A stretch of DNA of 9,070 nt. Origin: Actinomycetales bacterium. GTDB taxonomy: Bacteria > Actinomycetota > Actinomycetes > Actinomycetales > Microbacteriaceae. The position numbers and the translations under genes are program-made. The stretch is from NCBI GenBank assembly GCA_015655255.1, contig JAATFJ010000163.1, positions 1 through 9,070 of the forward strand. Reading direction: 5' to 3'. Below are positions 1 to 5,779 of the stretch, one piece after another; within the stretch, counting starts at the first letter, position 1, and each line of letters begins with the position of its first letter. The notes beneath the pieces were generated by a model. That model was not told the origin of the DNA and searched no databases. It saw only the letters and a list, made by a program, of their open reading frames with translations.

Positions 1-592
1 CGCTCGCCTCCTTGAGGAAGCGCCCCGTGCCGGAGATCGTCCCGCCCGTGCCGACACCCGCGACGAAGTGGGTGACGCGGCCGTCGGTGTCGTCCCAGAT
101 CTCGGGGCCCGTCGTCTCGTAGTGCGCACGAGGCCCCGCCGGGTTGGCGAACTGGTTGGGGTTGAAGGCTCCGGGGATCTCGCGGCTCAGTCTCGCGGCG
201 ACGCTGTAGTAGGAGCGCGGGTCCTCGGGCGGCACGGACGTGGGGGTGATGACGACGTCGGCGCCGTAGGCCCGCAGAGTGGCGACCTTGGCGCCGTCGA
301 ACTTCTCCGGGACGACCAAGACCATCCGATATCCGCGCTGCAGAGCGACAAGCGCGAGGCCCGTGCCGGTGTTCCCACTCGTCGCTTCCACGATCGTGCC
401 GCCGGGACGCAGCAGGCCGTCCCGCTCCGCGGCGTCGATGATCGAAGCGGCGATGCGGTCCTTCGCGGAGCCTCCGGGGTTGAAGTACTCGACCTTGGCG
501 AGCACCGTGGCGCGCAGACCAGCGGTGACGGAGTTCAGACGGATGAGCGGGGTGTGGCCAACGAGTTCGGCGATGTGCTGGGCGTAACGCAC
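1..592 (-). CDS. cbs: Cystathionine beta-synthase, N-terminal part (cut by window edge)
   Basis: A PLP enzyme that condenses serine with homocysteine to cystathionine, the first step of reverse transsulfuration toward cysteine (cytoplasmic). Seen directly: the frame is open from a GTG at 590-592 to the left edge, 197 residues. It begins VRYAQHIAELVGHTPLIRLN, followed by NPGGSAKDR with the expected PLP lysine (about residue 45), EATSGNTGTG (about 72-81), which binds the PLP phosphate side, and GVGTGGTISGTG near the edge. The order and wording match the mycobacterial Cbs family (Rv1077 type) better than CysK/CysM; the stretch PPEDPRSYYSVAARL is typical of Cbs. The start is chosen because AGGA lies 7 nt upstream and no other in-frame start sits near the YAQHI motif. 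The C-terminal CBS domains lie outside the window, so cysteine synthase is not fully excluded. A putative cysteine-rich leader peptide ends 76 nt upstream. Confidence 0.93.
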   Translation of the reverse strand, partial: MRYAQHIAELVGHTPLIRLNSVTAGLRATVLAKVEYFNPGGSAKDRIAASIIDAAERDGLLRPGGTIVEATSGNTGTGLALVALQRGYRMVLVVPEKFDGAKVATLRAYGADVVITPTSVPPEDPRSYYSVAARLSREIPGAFNPNQFANPAGPRAHYETTGPEIWDDTDGRVTHFVAGVGTGGTISGTGRFLKEAS

Positions 593-596
593 GGAT

Positions 597-606
597 GTGT
601 CCTGAG
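597..606 (-). promoter_or_regulatory. cbs ribosome binding site, complementary to the leader start
   Basis: On the minus strand this reads CTCAGGACAC. AGGA (603-600) is the Shine-Dalgarno sequence of cbs, 7 nt before its GTG. CTCAGG pairs perfectly with CCTGAG in leader codons 2-4 (693-688), and CAC (599-597) pairs with the leader start codon GTG (698-696), with a small 2x1 internal loop between. Such pairing would hide the cbs start. The complementarity is seen; the regulatory role is inferred. Confidence 0.5.
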
Positions 607-668
607 GGTGAGGTCGCGCACGGAGAGACGCGAGAGTGTCTGGGGTCGTCGAAGGCGCGCAAATGCGC

Positions 669-698
669 TCAGAGACAACACCGACAACTCAGGTTCAC
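669..698 (-). CDS. Putative leaderless cysteine-rich leader peptide upstream of cbs
   Basis: A ten-codon ORF, GTG to TGA, encoding MNLSCRCCL. Three of nine residues are cysteine (positions 5, 7 and 8), and all three use TGT, whereas the four cysteines of the nearby binding-protein gene all use TGC. A TACCCT hexamer ends 6 nt before the GTG, the geometry of a leaderless transcript starting at the G of the start codon. The stop codon is 76 nt upstream of cbs. Polycysteine leaderless short ORFs are known as cysteine-responsive attenuators in mycobacteria; the same job here is inferred from content and position. The frame stays open further upstream, so a longer peptide starting at an ATG (MLLCLLSPQ...) with the same C-terminus is possible but would need a promoter further up. 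Confidence 0.6.
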   Translation of the reverse strand: MNLSCRCCL

Positions 699-704
699 GG
701 GATC

Positions 705-710
705 AGGGTA
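705..710 (-). promoter_or_regulatory. -10 box for the leader/cbs transcript
   Basis: TACCCT fits the actinobacterial TANNNT -10 pattern and lies at -12 to -7 relative to the leader GTG at 698, so transcription would begin at the start codon. No good -35 hexamer is seen 16-18 nt upstream, which is common in high-GC actinobacteria. Confidence 0.5.
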
Positions 711-761
711 CCACGCGTCTCGGGCGTTCTCCTGCGGCGACAGAAGACAGAGGAGCATCGC

Positions 762-789
762 AATGTGACCGGGAGCGCCGGAATGTGAC
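762..789. repeat. Direct repeat AATGTGAC x2, 20 bp apart
   Basis: AATGTGAC occurs at 762-769 and 782-789, an exact start-to-start distance of 20 bp, close to two helical turns. The pair is flanked by the inverted pentamers CGCAA (759-763) and TTGCG (791-795). It lies 64-91 bp upstream of the proposed leader start on the minus strand, where activators often bind, and 118-145 bp before the plus-strand gene. It could be a tandem operator for one or both divergent units; the regulator is unknown. Confidence 0.35.
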
Positions 790-820
790 GTTGCGCGTAG
801 CAGCGAATTGAGCCCAGAAG

Positions 821-848
821 CGAGGACCCTCTTGGGTGGAGGGTGTCG
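821..848 (+). promoter_or_regulatory. Possible 5' UTR hairpin masking an upstream ORF ribosome site
   Basis: ACCCTC (826-831) pairs with GAGGGT (839-844) across a 7-nt loop. An outer CGA/TCG (821-823 with 846-848) extends it across a 2x1 internal loop. The right arm contains GGAGGG (838-843), which would serve as ribosome binding site for the short ORF at 853. No T run follows, so it is not a classical terminator. Function is inferred and weak. Confidence 0.3.
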
Positions 849-852
849 CCAG

Positions 853-894
853 ATGCATCGCCGCACCGCGACGCCGCCAGTGACGCGATCATGA
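853..894 (+). CDS. Possible short upstream ORF (13 aa) before the DszC-like gene
   Basis: ATG at 853 follows GGAGGG by 9 nt, a better ribosome binding site than most here, and the frame ends at TGA 892-894 after MHRRTATPPVTRS. The stop lies just before the GAGG (898-901) used by the monooxygenase gene, so the two could be translationally coupled. The peptide is not enriched in Cys or Met, so attenuation by a sulfur amino acid is not supported by its composition. It may be chance. Confidence 0.25.
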   Translation: MHRRTATPPVTRS

Positions 895-906
895 AACGAG
901 GCTCCT

Positions 907-2208
907 GTGTCCACCGATATCCAGACTTCTCCCCCAGCTCCTCCCGCGTCCGAGCTGGCAACGCCTCTCGATCGGCGGCGGCAGGTAGACCGCATCGTCG
1001 AAGAGGAGGAGAACAGTCGCCTCGCCGAGCTGCGGCCGCGGTTCGCCGCGAGCTTGGACATCATCCGGCGCAACTCGACGACAGCGGATCAGCAGGGAGC
1101 GCTTCAACAGGAGGGCGCACAGGCGCTCGTCGACACCGGTTTCACCCGCCTGCGTGTGCCGGAGCCTGCCGGGGGAACGGAGATTTCACTTTCCGACCTG
1201 TTCGCGCTCCTCACCGATCTCGGCGCGGCCGATCCGGGGGTCGCGAATGCGGTGCGCGGACACTTCACCTTCATCGAGATCCTGCGCCACCACCGCGACA
1301 TCCCCGAGGACGCGCGGGCGCACTGGCTCGCAGAGATCGCCGCGGGTCGACTCTTCGGCAACGCCCAGACCGGCGCCCCGGATTCCCCCGCGACGACGGC
1401 CAGGAAGCGGCCAGACGGCACGTGGATCGTCAACGGACACAAGTACTACTCCAGCGGCTCCCTCTACTCCGACTACATTCGCGTCTCCGCCGAGGACGAA
1501 GAAGGACGGCCTGTGTGGGCCATCGTGCCGACGGCGCAGGAGGGCGTGACGCGCAGGTCGGACTGGGCAGGCTTCGGGCAGCGTACCTCGGCGAGCGGCA
1601 GCACGCTCTTCGAGGATGCGGTGGTCGCACCGCTGGGTCTCCTTCCCCTCGATACCGGGGTGACGCACCAATCGAGCTTCGTGCAGATCTATCACCTCGC
1701 GACCCTCACCGGCATCGTCCGCGAGGTGCTCGATGAGGCAGCATCGATCACCGCACGCAAGCCGCCGCGCAAGGAATCGTTCAGCGATTACGCCCTCGAT
1801 GTGGTGGGCGATCTGTTCGTCTCCTTCATCGCGTCGCAGAGCCTCGTGCGCACCGCCGCCGATGCACTGGAGAACGCCAACAGGCTCTTCCTCACCAACG
1901 ACGACCGGATCCCCTATGAGCTTCTCAGCGTGTACACGCTCGCGAACCAGGTTGCGGTCATCGCCCAGGCGCTCGAAGCAACGACGCATTTCTTCGATGC
2001 CGCGGGAGCAAGCCTCACCGCCACGGCGCGCGGCCTGGACCGGCACTGGCGGAACGCACGAACGATCGCCTCGCACAACCCCATCGCCGTGAAACCACGA
2101 CTGCTGGGTGACTATCTCGTCACGGGACGCTTCTACGGGAGTCCGTTCCGCCCCTTCGAGGCGGATGGCGGTCCGAAGAAGGAATCGACCCCCCACCTCG
2201 GCGAGTGA
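907..2208 (+). CDS. DszC/SfnB-type flavin-dependent monooxygenase (acyl-CoA dehydrogenase fold)
   Basis: A 433-residue protein of the acyl-CoA dehydrogenase superfamily, subgroup DszC/SfnB, whose members use reduced FMN and O2 to oxygenate organosulfur substrates (DszC: sulfide to sulfone). It has an Ala/Pro-rich N-terminus, an alpha-helical N-domain (about 25-150), a middle beta domain with VNGHKYYSSGSLYSDYI (175-191), and a helical C-domain with HWRNARTIASHNP (380-392). The last segment matches the RNxRT...H(D/N)P signature of DszC-like enzymes. Length is close to DszC (about 417). The GTG start is used because GAGG lies 5 nt upstream and an in-frame TGA at 892 blocks extension. It converges on the transporter operon, with 33 nt between stops, and divides from cbs. 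Local context (DszA-like enzymes, importer) supports sulfur scavenging; the substrate is unknown and a true acyl-CoA dehydrogenase is unlikely. Confidence 0.85.
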   Translation: MSTDIQTSPPAPPASELATPLDRRRQVDRIVEEEENSRLAELRPRFAASLDIIRRNSTTADQQGALQQEGAQALVDTGFTRLRVPEPAGGTEISLSDLFALLTDLGAADPGVANAVRGHFTFIEILRHHRDIPEDARAHWLAEIAAGRLFGNAQTGAPDSPATTARKRPDGTWIVNGHKYYSSGSLYSDYIRVSAEDEEGRPVWAIVPTAQEGVTRRSDWAGFGQRTSASGSTLFEDAVVAPLGLLPLDTGVTHQSSFVQIYHLATLTGIVREVLDEAASITARKPPRKESFSDYALDVVGDLFVSFIASQSLVRTAADALENANRLFLTNDDRIPYELLSVYTLANQVAVIAQALEATTHFFDAAGASLTATARGLDRHWRNARTIASHNPIAVKPRLLGDYLVTGRFYGSPFRPFEADGGPKKESTPHLGE

Positions 2209-2241
2209 CTCCCCGTCACCCCACCTTCCCGTGGCGGGAGA

Positions 2242-3879
2242 CTACGCGACCGGCGCGATGCGCCCCGGGATCGCATCGAGCAGGGCGCGGGTGAGGGGCG
2301 CCTGCGGATGCTCGAAGACATCCGCGGTGCGTCCGCTTTCCACCACGGTCCCTGACGCCATGACGAGCACCTCGTCGGCGACATCTCGGACAACCGCGAG
2401 ATCGTGCGAGATGAGGAGGTAGCTGAGCCCGAGCCGGGACTGCAGCTCCCGCAGCAGTTCCAGCACCTGGGCCTGCACCCGGACGTCGAGCGCGGAGACC
2501 GGTTCATCGAGCACGAGGAGCTCCGGCTCCAGGGCGAGGGCTCGGGCGATGGCCACGCGCTGCCGTTGCCCCCCGGACAGCTCTGCCGGACGATTCTCGG
2601 CGAGCGCCGCGGGCAACGCGACCGCATCCAGGAGATACTGAATCCTCTCGGTGCGCTCCGCCTTCGTCCCCACTTGGAATGCCGTCAAGGGTTCGGCGAT
2701 GATCCGCGCCACCGAGAAGAGCGGGTTCAGCGAGCCGTAGGGATTCTGGTAGACGAACTGCGCCTTCCGGCGGAACCCGCGCCGCTGCGCGGCAGGGAGC
2801 CGGTCCACCCGGATCGCGTCTTCGTCCGCGCCCGTGAAGACCACGCTTCCCTGCGACGGCGCAACCAGTCCCAGCGCCATGCGCGCGGTCGTGGATTTCC
2901 CCGAGCCGGACTCTCCGACAAGCGCGAGCGTCTGGCCGCGGCGCACGGCGAAGGAAACGCCATCAACCGCGGCACTCCCCTCCCGCGCACCGGGGAAAAC
3001 CTTGACGAGACCTTCTGCACGAAGGATGACATCGTCACGCCCCGCTGTCGTCAGCGCCGGGCGCTCTCGCGGGAGGCCTCCGGAGGCGGCCCGAAGGCCG
3101 GGCGCCGCGGCGAAGAGCTCGGCCGTGTACGGCGCCCGCTCCGGGTCGTTCTGTTCTGAGGGTCGGAAGCGATCGACGATACGACCTTCCTTCATCACGA
3201 GGATCCGGTCCGCCCGGTCGAGGGCGACGCCGAGGTCGCGTGTGATGAGCAGCACGGAACTCCCTCGATCGGCGCTCAGCACCGCCAGCTCATCGAGCAC
3301 GTGACGCTGCGTGGTGACATCGAGCGCACTCGTCGGCTCATCGGCGATGATCAACCCGGGCTCATTCGCCACCGCGATAGCGATGAGTGCCCGTTGCTGG
3401 AGACCACCGGAGAGCTGGTGCGGATACAGGTCCGCATAGTATTCCGGATCCGGCATACCTGCCCTGGCAAGAATCTCCGTCACACGGGCCCTCGCTTCTC
3501 GCGCGGGAACGCCGTGCACGGTGAGCGCCTCCGCCACCTGATGACCGATGTCCTTCACCGGGTTCAGCGAAGAACCCGGATCCTGCGCCACCATTCCGAT
3601 GCGGCGTCCGCGAATCCGACGCCACTGCCGTTCGCTGATGCCGCGCAGATCGGCCTCCCCCAGCCGGAGGGACTCGGCGCGCGCCCTGGCGTTATCCGGC
3701 AGCGCGTTGATGATGGCACCCGCGACGGAGGACTTGCCAGAGCCCGACTCTCCCACCAGGGCGACCGTCTCCCCCGCGGCGATCCGGATGCTGATGTCTC
3801 GGATGGCCGCGAGGTTTCCCGTGCGCGTCCGATAGTCGACGCGGAGTTGCTGGATGTCGTAGTCCACCGGTGCGCTCAT
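2242..3879 (-). CDS. ABC transporter ATPase, two fused nucleotide-binding domains (DppD-DppF type)
   Basis: The 545-residue cytoplasmic motor of the peptide/nickel-type importer encoded just upstream. Domain 1: Walker A GESGSGKS (43-50), Q-loop Q99, signature LSGGLQQR (156-163), Walker B LIIADEP (176-182), D-loop SALD. Domain 2: Walker A GESGSGKS (323-330), Q-loop Q378, signature LSGGQRQR (434-441), Walker B LLVLDEP (454-460), H-loop SHD with H492. The fusion replaces the separate DppD and DppF subunits. Odd: in domain 1 the switch histidine is replaced by Arg (LITRDL, R214, codon CGC at 3240-3238), so one of the two ATP sites may be impaired. The ATG overlaps the permease stop as ATGA. The frame is open further upstream, but that part is the permease gene in another frame. 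It is the last gene of the operon. Confidence 0.94.
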   Translation of the reverse strand: MSAPVDYDIQQLRVDYRTRTGNLAAIRDISIRIAAGETVALVGESGSGKSSVAGAIINALPDNARARAESLRLGEADLRGISERQWRRIRGRRIGMVAQDPGSSLNPVKDIGHQVAEALTVHGVPAREARARVTEILARAGMPDPEYYADLYPHQLSGGLQQRALIAIAVANEPGLIIADEPTSALDVTTQRHVLDELAVLSADRGSSVLLITRDLGVALDRADRILVMKEGRIVDRFRPSEQNDPERAPYTAELFAAAPGLRAASGGLPRERPALTTAGRDDVILRAEGLVKVFPGAREGSAAVDGVSFAVRRGQTLALVGESGSGKSTTARMALGLVAPSQGSVVFTGADEDAIRVDRLPAAQRRGFRRKAQFVYQNPYGSLNPLFSVARIIAEPLTAFQVGTKAERTERIQYLLDAVALPAALAENRPAELSGGQRQRVAIARALALEPELLVLDEPVSALDVRVQAQVLELLRELQSRLGLSYLLISHDLAVVRDVADEVLVMASGTVVESGRTADVFEHPQAPLTRALLDAIPGRIAPVA

Positions 3880-4757
3880 ACTGTCTGCCTTCGACGTCCG
3901 AGGGAATGGGAGAGATGGTTGGCGGAGAGGACGACCACAACGATGATGAGCCCCGGCAACGTCGTCAGCCACCAGGAGGTCGCCAGATAGTCGCGTCCTT
4001 CGGCCACGAGGAGTCCCCACTCCGGCTGCGGCGGCGGCTGTCCGAATCCGAGGAAACTCAATGTCGAGACGGAGATCACCGCACTGCCGAGTTCCAGGAC
4101 GGCGAGGGCGAGCACGGGTCCGATGGAGAGTGGCAAAACATGCTTGACCAGCACGCCGAAGTTGCTCACGCCGAGTGACCGGGCGGCCTCGACGAACTCC
4201 GCGCTTCGCCAGCGGATGACCTCTCCTCGCGCGAGGCGAGCGAAGGCCGCGGCCGAGGCCACACCGACAGCGATGGCGACGTTCGTCGTGCCGAATCCGA
4301 GAGCCGTCACCACCGACATCGACAACAGCAACCCGGGGATGGCCATCACGATCTCGACGATGCGCATGGCGACGTTGTCGACGACGCCGCCGATGAACCC
4401 GGCGACCACTCCCAGCGCTGTCCCCAGCACGAGAGCGATGGCCACGGCGAGCAACGTCGCCTGCAGGGAGGTTGCCGAGCCGTAGACGGTCCGAGCGAAC
4501 ACATCTCGGCCGAGATGATCGGTGCCGAAAACATGCGCCAGGCTCGGCGGTTGCAGACGGACGAGGGGATCGGCGTAGAGCGGGTCGAGAGGAGTGAAGA
4601 CCGCAGGAAACAGGGCCCAGAAGATCACGACCACGAAGACGAGGGCCGCGAGGATGTTCATGGGGCGACGCAGCCAAGCGAAGAGTCGCTGACGGCCCGC
4701 CGGGCCGCGGCGCGGCACGGGCGGAGAAACCGGGGAGAAGACGACAGGGGCGCTCAT
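3876..4757 (-). CDS. ABC transporter permease, DppC/OppC type
   Basis: A 293-residue inner-membrane permease. After a cytoplasmic, Pro/Arg-rich N-terminus comes one membrane segment (about 34-52), then an external stretch with GTDHLGRDVFAR (78-89), a hallmark of the DppC/NikC family. Further membrane segments lie at about 98-122, 132-154, 157-175, 206-230 and 262-282. The EAA loop that docks on the ATPase is EAARSLGVSNFGVLVKHVLP (190-209), with the conserved Gly and LP. The ATG overlaps the upstream permease stop, and its own stop overlaps the ATPase start, both as ATGA, so translational coupling in one mRNA is very likely. It pairs with the DppB-type subunit. Its first residues (MSAPV) match those of the downstream ATPase, probably reflecting similar coupling sites. 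The imported substrate cannot be told from the sequence. Confidence 0.94.
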   Translation of the reverse strand: MSAPVVFSPVSPPVPRRGPAGRQRLFAWLRRPMNILAALVFVVVIFWALFPAVFTPLDPLYADPLVRLQPPSLAHVFGTDHLGRDVFARTVYGSATSLQATLLAVAIALVLGTALGVVAGFIGGVVDNVAMRIVEIVMAIPGLLLSMSVVTALGFGTTNVAIAVGVASAAAFARLARGEVIRWRSAEFVEAARSLGVSNFGVLVKHVLPLSIGPVLALAVLELGSAVISVSTLSFLGFGQPPPQPEWGLLVAEGRDYLATSWWLTTLPGLIIVVVVLSANHLSHSLGRRRQTV

Positions 4758-5779
4758 GCGGTGTGCGCCTTTCTGGACACGCGTCTGACGCGATACTCGA
4801 TGAGTCGAGGATCGATGAGCGGGTAGAGCAGATCGACGATGAGGTTCACGAGCACGAAGACGAAGGCGGCGAAGACCACGACGGCCTGCACGACCGGGGT
4901 GTCCTGCGATTGCACGGCCGTCTGGGTGAGCCGTCCGATGCCATTCCTCGTGAACACCGTCTCGACGACGACGGAACCGGCGAGAAGGTTGCCCGCGATC
5001 ACCCCGGCCATTGACAGCGCAGGGATGATCGCGTTGCGCAAGGCGTGTGCAAGAAGACGGCGTATCCGGGAGAGACCCTTGGTCTTCACCACCTGAATGT
5101 AGGGCTGCTCCCAGGCATCGGCGAGGGAGCGGATGAGAACCTGAGCCACCAGGGCACCGTGGGGAACGCTCAGTGCGATGGCGGGGAGCACAAGAGCGGC
5201 GAATCCGTCGTTGCCCATGGCCGGGAACACAGGGTTCTGGAAAGAGAGGAACTGCAGGAGCAGGAGTCCGATCCAGAACGTCGGCACCGCGACTCCCGCC
5301 GCGGGCATGGTGCGGAGCAGTCCGGCAAGACGTTCCGAGGACGAGAGCGTCACGAGCAGCGCGATGGCGACCCCGACGACGAGGGACAACAGCAGCGCCG
5401 CGGACGCGAGCTGCAGCGTTTCCGGGAGGGCGCCGAGCAGCATCTCCGAGACGGCGTTCCCCGTACGGATCGAGGTGCCGAAGTCCCACGTCACGGCGCT
5501 CCCCAGCGCGAGCAGATACTGCAGGAAGAGCGGCTGGTCGAGATGGTATTCGGCGCGGAGGGCGTCGATCTGCTCCTGACTGACCGCACCGATGTCGCCA
5601 CCGCCCATGTCCCCCGCGATCAGGATGCTGACGGGGTCACCGGGAAGGAGGTAGAGGATGAGAAAGCTCAGCGTGAAGGCGCCCCAGAGAACGAGGACCC
5701 CCTGAGCGAGGCGAAGAAGGATGTGCCGCGCGAGGCGGTTTCCTCCTTCACCGCGCACAACGGCCCGATGCTCACTCAC
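4754..5779 (-). CDS. ABC transporter permease, DppB/OppB type
   Basis: A 341-residue inner-membrane permease. The first membrane segment (about 24-45) ends in LPGDP (45-49), the standard DppB/OppB/NikB motif. A long external region holds DFGTSI (99-104). Further segments lie at about 122-144, 158-180, 194-214, 252-275 and 297-322. The EAA-like loop runs about 226-253 (KTKGLSRIRRLLAHALRNAI). The GTG start overlaps the end of the binding-protein gene by 8 nt (GTGAGTGA) with no clear Shine-Dalgarno, so coupled translation is likely. A GGAGG lies inside the beginning of the gene, but no usable start follows it. It is the second gene of the importer operon. Confidence 0.93.
   Translation of the reverse strand: MSEHRAVVRGEGGNRLARHILLRLAQGVLVLWGAFTLSFLILYLLPGDPVSILIAGDMGGGDIGAVSQEQIDALRAEYHLDQPLFLQYLLALGSAVTWDFGTSIRTGNAVSEMLLGALPETLQLASAALLLSLVVGVAIALLVTLSSSERLAGLLRTMPAAGVAVPTFWIGLLLLQFLSFQNPVFPAMGNDGFAALVLPAIALSVPHGALVAQVLIRSLADAWEQPYIQVVKTKGLSRIRRLLAHALRNAIIPALSMAGVIAGNLLAGSVVVETVFTRNGIGRLTQTAVQSQDTPVVQAVVVFAAFVFVLVNLIVDLLYPLIDPRLIEYRVRRVSRKAHTA

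Larger units (their letters stand above)
593..906. other. Divergent intergenic region between cbs and the DszC-like gene
   Basis: About 310 bases without a conventional gene. The minus-strand half holds the putative leader peptide, its -10 box and a 76-nt spacer to cbs. The middle holds the AATGTGAC direct repeat. The plus-strand half holds a hairpin and a possible 13-codon upstream ORF. The spacer contains a small perfect hairpin, GCGC-ATTT-GCGC (minus strand, about 657-668), and no T-rich terminator, so control of cbs by translation is more likely than by intrinsic termination. I see no convincing -35/-10 pair for the plus-strand gene. Confidence 0.6.

Noticed and set aside
843..1736. A plus-strand frame starting MSPDASPH and passing through MKRGSCVHRY, overlapping the DszC-like gene
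   Set aside because: Arg/Ala-rich translation typical of an out-of-frame reading. Cys near its start looked like a second leader, but the frame runs for hundreds of codons inside a real gene in another frame.
1186..2196. A 336-codon open frame antisense to the DszC-like gene
   Set aside because: Shadow of a recognised gene; no family motifs, and its composition reflects reversed codons.
2209..2241. Weak hairpin between the convergent DszC-like and ATPase genes
   Set aside because: Only four paired bases (CCAC/GTGG) plus two after a bulge, with no T run on either strand; not enough to call a terminator.
3880..4677. Extension of the ATPase upstream to a much longer 811-codon protein
   Set aside because: The extra part overlaps the DppC-type permease in another frame and has no domain; the ATG at 3879 overlaps the permease stop as expected for a coupled operon.
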